Shown: one piece after another, positions 37,167-47,044 of the stretch
Numbering within the stretch: the stretch's first letter is position 1
How the letters are laid out: each line of letters starts with the position of its first letter
Assembly: GCA_002699585.1 (NCBI GenBank)
Contig: PABP01000023.1
Coordinates: 1-64,000 of the forward strand
Length of the DNA: 64,000 nucleotides
Source of the DNA: Anaerolineaceae bacterium
GTDB taxonomy: Bacteria > Chloroflexota > Anaerolineae > Aggregatilineales > Phototrophicaceae
Direction: 5' to 3'
The notes under the pieces: model-generated
Seen by the model: only the letters and a program-made list of their open reading frames with translations
Databases searched by the model: none
What the model was told of the DNA's origin: nothing
Translations under genes and position numbers: made by a program

Positions 37167-37561
37167 CAGACAAGATCCCCTGATGTGGGTTGTTGTGTCT
37201 TATCCAGATAAGAATTAATTTCGTCAGCAAAAGTGCGCGTATTGATCGGTTTGGTGATGATGCCATCACAACCATAAGCTTGTGCCATCTCGAAGGCTTC
37301 TTCTTGTGGCCAGGCGGTAAATGCAATAATTGGGACGCCCGATAGTGCTTCTTCCATATGTAACATGCCAATGATGGTTTGCCCGTCGATGTCCGGCAGG
37401 CCAAGATCGATGAGGATGAGATCCGGTTGGTTATTAAGAACTGCATTTAGCCCGATTTCACCATCTTCAGCTAGCACAACGTCATGTCCGGCCCGGGAGA
37501 GTAATTTGTGAGCCATACGGGCGTTCAATGGATTATCTTCGATAACAACAATTCGACTCAT
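37166..37561 (-). CDS. single-domain response regulator (receiver only)
   Basis: A 131-residue CheY/DivK-like receiver with no output domain. All phosphorylation residues are present: the acidic pair Glu8-Asp9, the phosphoacceptor Asp52 (LILIDLGLPD), the Thr of FTAW near 82 and Lys104 (ITKP). It lies 146 bases downstream of the giant histidine kinase on the same strand and is its probable partner. It overlaps the GNAT gene downstream. It should act by protein contact rather than DNA binding. Confidence 0.9.
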   Translation of the reverse strand: MSRIVVIEDNPLNARMAHKLLSRAGHDVVLAEDGEIGLNAVLNNQPDLILIDLGLPDIDGQTIIGMLHMEEALSGVPIIAFTAWPQEEAFEMAQAYGCDGIITKPINTRTFADEINSYLDKTQQPTSGDLV

Positions 37562-37707
37562 GATGTACCCACTTTACTATGTGAGCGTTTTGACTCCCTG
37601 ACCATAGCGAATAACCGATTGTCTGTCCAATACCGGTAGCAAATTGTTATACAGTAAAGAGTAACGAACGGTATGATGAACCGTTCGTTATTGTGCTAGC
37701 CTCTACA

Positions 37708-40700
37708 TTAGTCGCCTGCTTGTAGTTCAGGCGTGGATTCAGGCACGGGTTCTGAGTACTCTTTCGAGATGGGTAATGTGAACCAGAATGTCGAGCCGCT
37801 TCCTAATTCACTCTCTACGTAAATTTCACCACCATGCATACGGATGAGTTGGCGCGTAATGGTCAAGCCGAGTCCCGTCCCCCCTGCGCGCCGCGTTGAT
37901 GAGCCATCTGCCTGATGGAAGCGCTCGAAGACCCGTTGTTTATCTGCATCGGTCATGCCAATGCCTGTGTCTTCGATGCGGATATACAAAGTATGGTCAT
38001 CGTGCATGCCATAGCGTGTCGTGATCGAACCTCTTTCGGTGAATTTAGCGGCATTGCTGATGAGGTTGAGCAAAACTTGATTTAAACGAATGGGGTCGGC
38101 CTCAATTTGAGGCACATGCTCATCTTCGACGACCTTGAGTTCAATGGGCTTGTCTTTAACCAGAATTTGGTTCTGGTTGATTAAATCTGTCACCGCTGAT
38201 TTGAAATCGAAGTCCTTGTAGTGTAGCTGCATCTGCCCTGCTTCGATCTTGGCAAGATCAAGAATTTCGTTGATGAGACTCAAGAGGTGTTTGCCGCTTA
38301 AGTAGATGGCTTCGACATCTTCCTGAGCGTCATCATTGAGTTTCCCGTCAACGCCATCCAACAGCACTTCACTATAACCAATGATCGAGTTCAGTGGTGT
38401 ACGCAGTTCGTGGCTCATATTTGCCAGGAATTCTTGCTTCAGGCGATCAACTTCCAGCAACCGCGCCACGGTCTGACGTTCACGTTCGAAGGCCTCGGCA
38501 TTACGGATGGCAACCGCAAGCTGGTTGGCGAGCGTTTGCTTGACCTGGACTTCAATCGCGTTGAAACGATTGGCTTGTGCATCCTGAATGTCCAGCACGC
38601 CGATGAGTTCATCACCGTAGGCGATCGGTATCGCCAGTTCAGACAGTGTGTTTGGAAGATACTTATTCGGCAAGAAACCAGGTTCCAGGGTGACATCCTG
38701 GATGACGATGGGTTCCATAGATCGAGCAGCGCGGGCGACAAGGCTTCGCTTGGCATTCATCGGGATGCTATGGAGCTCCGCAATCATCTTTTCACCGACG
38801 TCACCTGCACCGGCCGCCAGTACCAGCGTGTCGCCTGCGTCATTGAGCAAGTAGATATGGGCATGGTAATAACCAAAACGCTCATTGGTGAGGTTCACAA
38901 TACGATTCAACAAGGTATCAACCTGTTGGATACTTGTGGATTCGGTACTTACCTCGGCTACTGCTTCCAGGTCACTCACACGTTGGGCCGTTTGGCGTTG
39001 GTGGAAGACACGTTCAAGACTGATAGCCACTTGTCGGCTTAACGAGTTCAGCAGGTTGACTTGCCGTGAGGAGTAGCTATGTTCTTGATTGTGATATAGT
39101 GTCAGGAAGCCAAGCCAGCGGCGGCCGATGAGCAGCGGCACAATCATAAATGCCTTGACGTTCAGTTGATGCATTAGCTCCTGTGTTACTTCGTCAAATT
39201 GTTCGAATTCATCCTCATTAGTGGCATAAGTGATGGTGGCTCGGTCCAATGTGTGAACAAATGGTAGCTGGTCAAAGGGGATATTCAGGCCCTTTAGGAT
39301 GCCAACCGATTCGCTCCATTCCGCAATGATCTGGATGACACTGGATGTTTCGTAGTCACGCTCATCAAATATTGACAATGTGAGTGTGGAGAGGCCGTCG
39401 ACAAGGCCGCCTTCTGCGATGGCCTGAATGATATCATCCTCTGTTTCGGCTTCGTTGAGGGCAATGCTGATATGATAAAGTAGTTCGTTGGCTTTATTTG
39501 TTTCTGCCAGCTCGCGCTGGGCGGCAACACGCTCGGTAATATTGGTATGGGTACCCGCTAGACGAATGATATTGCCGTTCTCATCTTCATCAGCGCCACC
39601 GCGTGCCAGAATATCAACATAATGGCCATCTTTGTGTTTCAGACGATACTCTAGCTCAAAGCTATCGGTGCTGCCTTGCAGATAGACACTAATAGCCTGC
39701 GTGAACTTCTCCCTATCCTCAGGATGAATTAAACGTTCCCATGTGTCGAAACTATTGGCAACTTCATAATCCTCATAACCAAGCATGTGCTTCCAGCTTG
39801 GCGATAAGAAGAGATCGTTATTGATGATATCCCAGTCCCACAGGCCATCACTCGTACCTGTTAGGGCGAGTTCGAGACGTTCTTCACTCTCCCGGAGGGA
39901 TTGTTGGGCCTGTTCTAGCGATTGGTAAGCACGGGCATTCTGGATAACTACAGCTATCTGCCCGGCCAATGTGGTATGGACGCTGGCATCTTCTTCGCTA
40001 AAGAAGTTCACTTTGTCGGACTGCACATCGAGCACACCAATGACCTCGTCGCCAACAACCAGCGGAACGGCTAGCTCAGAGCGGGTTTCCGGTAACAGTG
40101 GATTGGGTAGGAAATATTCGTTTTCAGTCACATCGTTCACAATGATGGATTTGTTATTGCGTGCGCATTGGGCCACCAGACTGTTTTCACGTTCTAAGGG
40201 AATTTGGTGCCCACTCTGGACCATGACATCCCCAGGTTCCCCTGCCCCAGCAACCAATTCCAACTGCTTGGTTCGCGGATTCAGTAAGTAGATGTGAGCA
40301 TGATACAGATCGAAGTTCTCTCGTGTGAGATCAACAACTGTCTTCAACAGTGTTTCATTATTCAAGTTTGAAGCCGCTTCGATGCTGACTTCGGCCACGC
40401 GAGTAAGCTGACGTGCCCGCAGTGCTGTATTCTGCAAAAGCTGGACGTTTTCAAAGGTTACAGCGAGTTGGTCCGCTAAGGATTGGAAGAGCTGCTGTTG
40501 GGCCTCGGTGAAGGTGTTCTTTTGATTGTGCTGAATATCCAGAACGCCAATGATTGTATTCTTGCGCCGCAGCGGGATGGTTAGCTCGGATTTTGTGTCT
40601 GGGAGTAGCTCGTTTGACAAGAAATTTGGGTCTTGAGATGTGTCTTGTACCACGGACACTGAACCAGACTTAATCGCCCGTGCAACCAGTGAATTGCCAT

Positions 40701-42228
40701 CTAAGGGGAGGCGATGATTGTTCTGTAACAGGCGCCTGCCAATATAGCCGGTGCCGTCGCGCAGAATAGCGTAAGTATCTGTTTCGTCAAGCAGGTACAC
40801 CTGGACATAGTAGTAGTTAAAACGGTCCCGAATGAGATTCACCGTCAGGCTGATGAGATCATTGAGCTCGCGGACCTGATTGGCTGCAGAGGCAATATCA
40901 GCCGTTGTTTCAAGGTCCTTGGTACGCTCATTGACGCGCTCTTCTAGCGAAGCGAAATTGCTACTGAGAGTATTAGCCATACGGTTGAACGCCTGACTTA
41001 ATAGTCCCAACTCATCGTTGCGTCGAATGTCGAGATCAAGAGACCAATTGCCATCTCGTCCGATATTCTCCGCAGCGGCGGCAAGTTTAGCAACGGGCCG
41101 GGTAACGTAGGATGCGAGGAGGTACCCCAGGAGGATAAGCACGCCGATTGTGGTCAATGCGACTAGCACGACACCAAGGGACTGCTCATTGATAATGGCG
41201 AGTGCTTCTGCTTCCGATTGAAGTACCGCCACATACCAGTTTTGATCCTCAATAGCTGTTAGAATTATGGTTGAGATGTTTGCACTAAGGCTATCATCTA
41301 TCGCTTCGCCTTGGGGTTGTGAGGATGTCAACCCAAGCTGACTGAAGGCCGCTAAATATGTTTCTCCTTCATTGTCCTGTATGAACTGCAACTCATCTAC
41401 AGCTTGCCCTGCAAAGAATGCTTCAGCAAAAGTGAACCGACCATCGCTATCTTGATCTGCAACGACAATTTCACCTTGATCATTCACGATCAGAGTGTTG
41501 CCAGTTTCGCCTAATTGGAGTTCTTCTAGCTGATTGGTAATGGCTCTTACATCAAACGTGCCTCTGACAATGCCGATAACGCGATCCTCAGCACGAATTG
41601 GAACAGCGAGCCTAAGCCCCTGTCGTCCGGTACTTTCGTCAAACTCCGTGCGTGAGTCAATGAAGATAGCACCATTGCCAAAGTTCCATGCGGCTTGCCA
41701 CCATGCTTCGTCCATCTGGAGGTAGTCAGTTGGTATGGTCCCGTTGGAGGCAACAACAGCGCCTTGCGCATTGGTGATGAACAACTCTGCAAGCTCAGCA
41801 TGTACACTTGTAAAGTCCGTAAGCAAAGCAGATGCTTCGCTATTCAGCATGGCATCAATTTCAGCAGTGGAGCGTTCATTGGTTGCGGCCTGGCGCCACG
41901 CCTCGTCGCGTTCTTCAAGGTTAGGGGCTTGTTCTTCCAAAGCCTGGTTGGCTTCAAAAATACTGTTTTTGACGATGTTGGAAGCGGCTGCCAATTCTAG
42001 CGTGCGCAGTGGCTCAACTAAAAACTCAGTGAACGTATTTGCCTGGGTTTTGGAAATCGTCTCAAAGTTTTCAGCAACCAGAATTTGCGCATTATCTCGT
42101 ACGAGGTCTTGGCGTACGAGAGCTAGCAAAACAAGGGGTACAACTGACGAGACAATTATCAACAAGAGAATTTGGTTGCGGACAGAGAATAACCCAGCGC
42201 GTCTTGGGGTGGTGGGTTGGATAGCCAT
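37708..42228 (-). CDS. giant membrane hybrid sensor: Cache-HAMP-GAF-GAF-PAS-GAF-GAF histidine kinase
   Basis: A 1506-residue membrane histidine kinase from the ATG at 42228; a TTG at 42249 could add seven residues. In order: membrane span (about 20-40), extracytoplasmic dCache-like region (about 45-330), second span (about 340-362), HAMP, two GAF domains (about 450-770), PAS (about 780-900), two more GAF domains (about 910-1230), HisKA with phospho-acceptor His1273 in the intact block MSHELRTPLN, and a complete HATPase (N-box LLNLISNAAKF, GGTGLGL). The GAF domains resemble one another, pointing to internal duplication. It should phosphorylate the receiver-only protein encoded next. With so many GAF domains it may integrate several small ligands or redox states. 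Confidence 0.92.
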   Translation of the reverse strand: MAIQPTTPRRAGLFSVRNQILLLIIVSSVVPLVLLALVRQDLVRDNAQILVAENFETISKTQANTFTEFLVEPLRTLELAAASNIVKNSIFEANQALEEQAPNLEERDEAWRQAATNERSTAEIDAMLNSEASALLTDFTSVHAELAELFITNAQGAVVASNGTIPTDYLQMDEAWWQAAWNFGNGAIFIDSRTEFDESTGRQGLRLAVPIRAEDRVIGIVRGTFDVRAITNQLEELQLGETGNTLIVNDQGEIVVADQDSDGRFTFAEAFFAGQAVDELQFIQDNEGETYLAAFSQLGLTSSQPQGEAIDDSLSANISTIILTAIEDQNWYVAVLQSEAEALAIINEQSLGVVLVALTTIGVLILLGYLLASYVTRPVAKLAAAAENIGRDGNWSLDLDIRRNDELGLLSQAFNRMANTLSSNFASLEERVNERTKDLETTADIASAANQVRELNDLISLTVNLIRDRFNYYYVQVYLLDETDTYAILRDGTGYIGRRLLQNNHRLPLDGNSLVARAIKSGSVSVVQDTSQDPNFLSNELLPDTKSELTIPLRRKNTIIGVLDIQHNQKNTFTEAQQQLFQSLADQLAVTFENVQLLQNTALRARQLTRVAEVSIEAASNLNNETLLKTVVDLTRENFDLYHAHIYLLNPRTKQLELVAGAGEPGDVMVQSGHQIPLERENSLVAQCARNNKSIIVNDVTENEYFLPNPLLPETRSELAVPLVVGDEVIGVLDVQSDKVNFFSEEDASVHTTLAGQIAVVIQNARAYQSLEQAQQSLRESEERLELALTGTSDGLWDWDIINNDLFLSPSWKHMLGYEDYEVANSFDTWERLIHPEDREKFTQAISVYLQGSTDSFELEYRLKHKDGHYVDILARGGADEDENGNIIRLAGTHTNITERVAAQRELAETNKANELLYHISIALNEAETEDDIIQAIAEGGLVDGLSTLTLSIFDERDYETSSVIQIIAEWSESVGILKGLNIPFDQLPFVHTLDRATITYATNEDEFEQFDEVTQELMHQLNVKAFMIVPLLIGRRWLGFLTLYHNQEHSYSSRQVNLLNSLSRQVAISLERVFHQRQTAQRVSDLEAVAEVSTESTSIQQVDTLLNRIVNLTNERFGYYHAHIYLLNDAGDTLVLAAGAGDVGEKMIAELHSIPMNAKRSLVARAARSMEPIVIQDVTLEPGFLPNKYLPNTLSELAIPIAYGDELIGVLDIQDAQANRFNAIEVQVKQTLANQLAVAIRNAEAFERERQTVARLLEVDRLKQEFLANMSHELRTPLNSIIGYSEVLLDGVDGKLNDDAQEDVEAIYLSGKHLLSLINEILDLAKIEAGQMQLHYKDFDFKSAVTDLINQNQILVKDKPIELKVVEDEHVPQIEADPIRLNQVLLNLISNAAKFTERGSITTRYGMHDDHTLYIRIEDTGIGMTDADKQRVFERFHQADGSSTRRAGGTGLGLTITRQLIRMHGGEIYVESELGSGSTFWFTLPISKEYSEPVPESTPELQAGD

Positions 42229-42467
42229 AAATATGTCGTCCCGACTCAATAACCTATAGGCGGACTATGCTATTGGATGTTGGTATATGATGATCCGCTT
42301 GATGACTACGAACACAAAGAAGGCGCATATGCACCTTATAGTATTAGTGTAACGCTAGCCTTAATTTCTTTTAGTTAACGTTAGTATGAAGAAACAAATT
42401 AAGAATACCACCTAGTATCTGCAAATTACCATTTGCATAATGAAACCTAACGAGTGGCTCTGTTAAC

Positions 42468-44165
42468 CTATGTTGACTTTAGCCCATGTTTTTCTATCAA
42501 CAATTGACGAGCCTGTTGTATCTCTGACGCAATGCGATCTTCTGACCAACCGAGCGCCTCACCCACGATCTGCCCTACTTCATTGAGAGAATTAGGGCTG
42601 GTTTGTGTATAGCCCAGCATGCTGATGAGCGTCCGCCGTAGTAACATGTCGCTGAGTCGCTCAACTTTTTCATTCAGTGCCAGGAATGTTAGCTCGCGGT
42701 TGCTGTAAGCAGGTAGTGTTTTCAGTGGCACATCATTGCCTGTGCTGCAGTATTTGGCGACATCTGCTGCATATGTTCCATATCGATCAAACAGATCCTG
42801 CAAGCGTTCGATGGGCAGTTCAGTCGATTTTTGTAACTTCTCTATCCAGAGCTTTTGATCGCTCTTATCAGCAGGGTAATTTTTTCCGCCGCCGATGGGG
42901 ATACTAGTTGTACTAGATTGGCGTGTTTGTCCGAGATCTTTGAGAGCGACATCGGTCGTTTGTTCGCTAAAGGCACGGAAAGAAGTCCACTTGCCACCTA
43001 CCAACGAATGAATGGGATAGTTGTTTTCTTTACTGGGGAGCAGGGTTTTTATGCTGTGGTCGCGGCTGATGGCACCTGTACGCTTGTCACTACTGGCTGG
43101 TAACGGGCGTACACCCGAAAACTGGAAGACGATCTGAGATGGATCGAGATGGATGTCAGGAAACACTTTTGGAACCATCGACAGGATGTACTCAATTTCT
43201 TCATCCGTACATACAACGCCTTCCGGGTCATCTATGCGGATGTCAGTCGTGCCCAGCATAACGCGCTCTTGATACGGTAGAATGAGCACAATACGCCCAT
43301 CGGAGTTCTCGAAGAAGATTTCCGTTTCATCAGTAGCTTCACGTAATTCTGGATTATCGAGAATCAGGTGAGAGCCTTTTGTGCCACCGATGAATGTCGT
43401 CTCTTCTTTGATCTTTTCGTTGATGAAGTCAATCCAGGGACCGCCGGCATTAATGACAACTTTTGGTTTGACAGCATAAGAGTTCCCTGTTTGCTCATCA
43501 GCGAGAATGATTGATTCGCTTGTTCCGTCAGAGGCCCGCATATAGTTGAGAGCCATCGCATTGGGATTGGCTTTTTCAGCATCTATAATCATCTCAATGC
43601 ATATGCGTTCTGGCATAGGCATCCAGGCATCATAGTAAGTTGCAGAATATTGGACTTCGGGGTTCATCTTCGGATATTTATCCAGGGTGCTCTTCTTCCC
43701 ACGGAAGGTGTGGAAAGGCATGGTTTGCTGTGACCCCGTAAAAGCGTCATACATCATCAGGCCCAATTTAATGACCAGGGCTCCGCGTTCGGCTGGTCGA
43801 TTCATCAAACCCAGGAATTTGAGAGGTGCATTGAGCAAACCGCTAAAACGGCGAAACATGGGAATGGTTGTCGGGAGTGGCTTAGAATAATGGGGGGCGT
43901 TCTTCAACATGAGGTTGCGTTCATGGAGCGCTTCCTTCACTAGTCGGAATTCTCCATTTTCCAGATAGCGGATGCCCCCATGCAGCATGTGCGATGAGGC
44001 AGCACTAGCCCCACTGCAAAAATCATCTTTTTCTGCTAGTAATACGCGTACACCCTGTAAAGCGAGATCCCGAAATGTGCCGATGCCGTTAACTCCACCA
44101 CCAATAATGAGAACGTCTACCTCTGGTTGACGTTGAATGTCCTGTAAAATAGCTTTTCGCTCCAT
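42468..44165 (-). CDS. glpD: FAD-dependent glycerol-3-phosphate dehydrogenase (second copy)
   Basis: A 565-residue GlpD-type enzyme. The FAD motif GGGVNG (22-27) and the block HGGIRYLE match GlpD more closely than the copy at 176-1876, which has HGGLRYL in a different context. The C-terminal DAO_C domain is present. It oxidises glycerol 3-phosphate to dihydroxyacetone phosphate at the membrane. It stands alone between the sensor kinase and the amylosucrase, with no glycerol kinase nearby. A TGCAAAT/ATTTGCA hairpin (42420-42437) follows the stop but lacks a U-run. Confidence 0.9.
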   Translation of the reverse strand: MERKAILQDIQRQPEVDVLIIGGGVNGIGTFRDLALQGVRVLLAEKDDFCSGASAASSHMLHGGIRYLENGEFRLVKEALHERNLMLKNAPHYSKPLPTTIPMFRRFSGLLNAPLKFLGLMNRPAERGALVIKLGLMMYDAFTGSQQTMPFHTFRGKKSTLDKYPKMNPEVQYSATYYDAWMPMPERICIEMIIDAEKANPNAMALNYMRASDGTSESIILADEQTGNSYAVKPKVVINAGGPWIDFINEKIKEETTFIGGTKGSHLILDNPELREATDETEIFFENSDGRIVLILPYQERVMLGTTDIRIDDPEGVVCTDEEIEYILSMVPKVFPDIHLDPSQIVFQFSGVRPLPASSDKRTGAISRDHSIKTLLPSKENNYPIHSLVGGKWTSFRAFSEQTTDVALKDLGQTRQSSTTSIPIGGGKNYPADKSDQKLWIEKLQKSTELPIERLQDLFDRYGTYAADVAKYCSTGNDVPLKTLPAYSNRELTFLALNEKVERLSDMLLRRTLISMLGYTQTSPNSLNEVGQIVGEALGWSEDRIASEIQQARQLLIEKHGLKST

Positions 44166-44297
44166 CTTCGGTACCCTTTAGCATGTGGTGGTAGTCGATA
44201 ATATGCCAATGATGGTGACTTGTTTTTGAAGAAAATCACCTTTTGAGAATCAAGAATGTGTTTAAATTATTATACCACCTTGGATAGCCATATTGTT

Positions 44298-44325
44298 TTG
44301 GTTGACATTAGATACGTCATACAAT
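44298..44325 (+). promoter_or_regulatory. candidate promoter for amylosucrase
   Basis: TTGGTT (44298-44303) and TACAAT (44320-44325) lie 16 bases apart, about 60 bases before the start codon at 44385. A TTGACA overlaps but is too close to the -10 box. Confidence 0.4.
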
Positions 44326-44384
44326 AAAGCGTCTTTTAGGCATTAAGCTCTGCTGGAACATGTCTGCAAAGAATAGGAAACCTC

Positions 44385-46319
44385 ATGCTGGATAACCACT
44401 GGTTGGATGAACAAGCTGCACTTTCGCTAGAACGGCTGCTTCCTCGGATTGCGCCTCAATTGGACCAGGCTGAGGATCGTGACGTTTTCTTTGCGCGTCT
44501 GGATGAGCAGTTTCCCCGTCTGTTCCGATTGTTATATCAACTCTATGGCGATCAATATGATTTCTTTTATCACCTGGAGCGAATTCTAGGACACGCTGCG
44601 GATATGTTTATTCAGCGGCCAGAATCGCTAAAAGAGCTGGATGTTCAACGAGAACAAAATCCGTTGTGGTTCCAGTCGGAAAAAATGATAGGTGCGGTCT
44701 GCTATGTTGACCTGTTCGCACGAGATATAGAAGGCATTCGGAACCGCATTCCTTATTTTAAGGAACTGGGGATTACGTATCTCCATCTGATGCCACTTTT
44801 TGAAACACCAGAAAAGAACAACGATGGTGGTTATGCCGTCAGCGATTATCGTCAGGTGCAGCCTCGACTGGGCACGATGAAGGCTTTGTCAGAATTGGCT
44901 ACCGCATTGCGTTCAGAGGGCATCAGCTTGGTGTTGGATTTTATTTTTAACCACACATCGGATGAGCATATCTGGGCGAAGCAGGCGCTTGCTGGCAATA
45001 AGTCCTATCAAAATTACTACTACATGTTCCCTGATCGGACCCTGCCCGACCAATATGAGCAGACCCTGCGCGAGATCTTCCCTGAACAGGCACCCGGTAG
45101 TTTTACCTTTAATGCTGAGATTGATAAGTGGGTCTGGACTAGCTTCTACAACTTCCAGTGGGACTTGAATTACAAGAATCCGGCGGTGTTTGATGCCATG
45201 CTGGGCGAAATGCTGTTCCTTGCGAACCAGGGCGTGGAGATTATGCGCTTGGATGCCGTCGCATTCATCTGGAAGCAGATGGGCACAACTTGCGAAAGCT
45301 TGCCCCAGGCCCATTGGATCATTCAAGCTTATAACGCGCTTGTTCGGATTGTGGCCCCGGCGCTCTACTTCAAGTCAGAAGCGATTGTTCACCCGGATGA
45401 AGTGATGAGCTATATCAGTTGGGATGAAGCACCGATTTCCTACAACCCTACCCTGATGGCCTTACTGTGGGAATCGCTGGCGACGCGGCGTGTGGAACTA
45501 CTGCGCCAATCAATGGCCAAGCGGTTTGAATTACCGCAGAAGTGTGCCTGGGTCAATTATGTACGGGTACATGATGATATTGGCTGGACCTTTGCTGATG
45601 AAGATGCTTCTGAAGTTTGGATCAATGGCTATGACCATCGCCAGTTCCTGAATCGATTCTATATTGGTGATTTCCCCGGCTCTTTTGCAACCGGCTTGCC
45701 GTTTAACTTCAACCCAAGAACAGGTGATATGCGTATTTCAGGTACAGCGGCATCGTTGGCTGGCCTGGAAAAAGCGATCCGCCTGGAAGATGAACACGCT
45801 CAATCCCTAGCTATCAGACGCTTGTTGCTCATTCATAGCATTATTTTGAGTGTTGGTGGTATCCCGCTGCTTTATCTGGGTGATGAACTAGCGACCCTCA
45901 ATGACTATAGCTATCGCGATGACCCTTATAAACAAGATGACAGCCGATGGGTGCATCGCCCTGTGTTTGATTGGGATCGTGCCGAATCAGAGCGTTACGA
46001 TAGCGAAACGCTTACTGGGCGTATGTTCAAGCAGTTACAACACCTGATCGCCATTCGTACGCGAACGCCGATTTTCGCGGGCAACAAGGCGCTTTTCTTC
46101 GATACGGGCAATCCCCATGTTCTGGGCTATCTCCATGATCGGCAGCTTCTTGTATTGTGTAACTTCACAGAGCAGCATCAAGTTGTTAGTCAGGAGACGT
46201 TGCGAGCTTATCTACCAACGTCGGGTCAGGCGGTGGATTTGCTGACAGATGAATTCGTCGCTGAGCAGCCTGAGTATGTGCTCAAACCATACCAGTTCCA
46301 TTGGTGGCTGTATCAATAA
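44385..46319 (+). CDS. amylosucrase (GH13)
   Basis: A 644-residue GH13 subfamily 4-type enzyme, predicted to transfer glucose from sucrose onto alpha-glucan with release of fructose, or to hydrolyse sucrose. The helical N-terminal domain (about 1-90) typical of amylosucrases precedes the barrel. Catalytic residues are Asp290 (MRLDAVAFIW), Glu332 (FKSEAIV) and the stabilising Asp397 in RVHDDIGW. The block NNDGGYAVSDYR is also characteristic. There is no signal peptide. AGGA nine bases before the ATG supports the start. Sucrose phosphorylase and other GH13 members are less likely given the N-terminal domain. No sucrose transporter is adjacent. Confidence 0.87.
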   Translation: MLDNHWLDEQAALSLERLLPRIAPQLDQAEDRDVFFARLDEQFPRLFRLLYQLYGDQYDFFYHLERILGHAADMFIQRPESLKELDVQREQNPLWFQSEKMIGAVCYVDLFARDIEGIRNRIPYFKELGITYLHLMPLFETPEKNNDGGYAVSDYRQVQPRLGTMKALSELATALRSEGISLVLDFIFNHTSDEHIWAKQALAGNKSYQNYYYMFPDRTLPDQYEQTLREIFPEQAPGSFTFNAEIDKWVWTSFYNFQWDLNYKNPAVFDAMLGEMLFLANQGVEIMRLDAVAFIWKQMGTTCESLPQAHWIIQAYNALVRIVAPALYFKSEAIVHPDEVMSYISWDEAPISYNPTLMALLWESLATRRVELLRQSMAKRFELPQKCAWVNYVRVHDDIGWTFADEDASEVWINGYDHRQFLNRFYIGDFPGSFATGLPFNFNPRTGDMRISGTAASLAGLEKAIRLEDEHAQSLAIRRLLLIHSIILSVGGIPLLYLGDELATLNDYSYRDDPYKQDDSRWVHRPVFDWDRAESERYDSETLTGRMFKQLQHLIAIRTRTPIFAGNKALFFDTGNPHVLGYLHDRQLLVLCNFTEQHQVVSQETLRAYLPTSGQAVDLLTDEFVAEQPEYVLKPYQFHWWLYQ

Positions 46320-46321
46320 CT

Positions 46322-46349
46322 TGGGCAATGCTAATTAACGCATTGCTCA
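46322..46349 (+). terminator. stem-loop after amylosucrase
   Basis: A ten-base stem with one G-U pair around an eight-base loop, directly after the stop codon. No U-run follows, so termination may be weak or need a factor. Confidence 0.5.
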
Positions 46350-46390
46350 ACCAGGCGTTTATTTAGCAGGCCTCTTTGAGTCGATATGCG

Positions 46391-46422
46391 TTGACTATGT
46401 ATCAGGCTATTTTGCGTATAAT
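46391..46422 (+). promoter_or_regulatory. possible promoter for the structured RNA candidate
   Basis: TTGACT (46391-46396) and a perfect TATAAT (46417-46422) point into the inverted repeat that follows. The 20-base spacer is longer than the usual 16-18, which lowers confidence. Confidence 0.35.
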
Positions 46423-46429
46423 AACTTAT

Positions 46430-46525
46430 CGTTAGTAATATGTTAGGGTTGCTAATCAGGAGATGTGGAGCTGTCTGTTTCATGTGCAGCGGGTGTTCCT
46501 GATTAGCATTTAAATGCCTCTTTTT
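46430..46525 (+). ncRNA. candidate small structured RNA
   Basis: TGCTAATCAGGA (46450-46461) and its perfect complement (46497-46508) make a 12-base stem. They enclose a 35-base interior that holds a nested GCTG/CAGC pairing. The closing arm is followed by a short palindrome and a CTCTTTTTTCTTT run, as at the 3' end of an RNA. A TATAAT box lies about 27 bases upstream of the stem. There is no reading frame of note here. It matches no RNA family I recognise. It could be an independent RNA, a long leader of the parAB operon with an early terminator, or a protein-binding dyad. Confidence 0.4.
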
Positions 46526-46730
46526 TCTTTCCAATCCTCCTGAGAATACTTACCTCTAGAGGGTGTTATTGTGATTGGCGTATAGTGAATTTTGCTTTGT
46601 TGTTTGGCCTCTTTAAAAGTCGAACCCATGATGCTTTTGTAGTCATTTTTGTTTAATGAACTTAGCCTACGTGAGTTTTTATCTGTCGGGTTTTTTCAAG
46701 ATAAATTTCGGTGCAGATGTCACGAGATAG

Positions 46731-46744
46731 CGTGTGATCACACG
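46731..46744. repeat. 14-base perfect palindrome
   Basis: CGTGTGATCACACG reads the same on both strands. The core TGTGATCACA resembles joined half-sites of CRP/FNR-type regulators but lacks their usual spacer, so the binding protein is unknown. Confidence 0.45.
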
Positions 46745-46864
46745 TTTGGCAGCGGCTCCCCAGTTGATCTGTGTTCTGATTTTTGCCTGCCTAACCTATG
46801 TCGAGGTGGCTGCTCATTTGCGACTGGAATCAAGTTAGGCAAATGTAGTGGTTTTGAGTATCCA

Positions 46865-46930
46865 GATAAATATCGTGATAAGTGAATGGTTTAGCTATCC
46901 TCGACCCTTTTTGATAAACATCCCGATAAG
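46865..46930. repeat. paired direct repeats with GATAA motifs upstream of parA
   Basis: An 18-base unit at 46865-46882 recurs at 46913-46930 with 15 of 18 bases identical. Each unit opens with GATAAA and closes with GATAAG, so GATAA appears four times at offsets of 0, 12, 48 and 60 bases. Such phased repeats are typical of iterons, centromere sites or multi-copy operators. Confidence 0.5.
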
Positions 46931-47044
46931 TTCAGGACATTTTTTTGAGAAGCCTGTCAACTCTGACAAGAAGACCATTTGGGAAATATCCAACTGCCCT
47001 ATCAACCGATGGGATATACAAGTTTTTTGCAATTTGGCTATTTC

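Noticed and set aside
41735-42259. Open frame opposite the sensor kinase N-terminus
   Set aside because: Antisense to a conserved kinase, with no ribosome-binding site or recognisable domain.
46480-46493. Half of a classic parS-like sequence (TTTCATGTG)
   Set aside because: It lacks the other arm and lies inside the loop of the RNA candidate; chance is the simpler explanation.
46649-46885. Short frame of 78 codons upstream of parA
   Set aside because: No ribosome-binding site, no hydrophobic or domain pattern, and it overlaps palindromes and repeats better read as non-coding.
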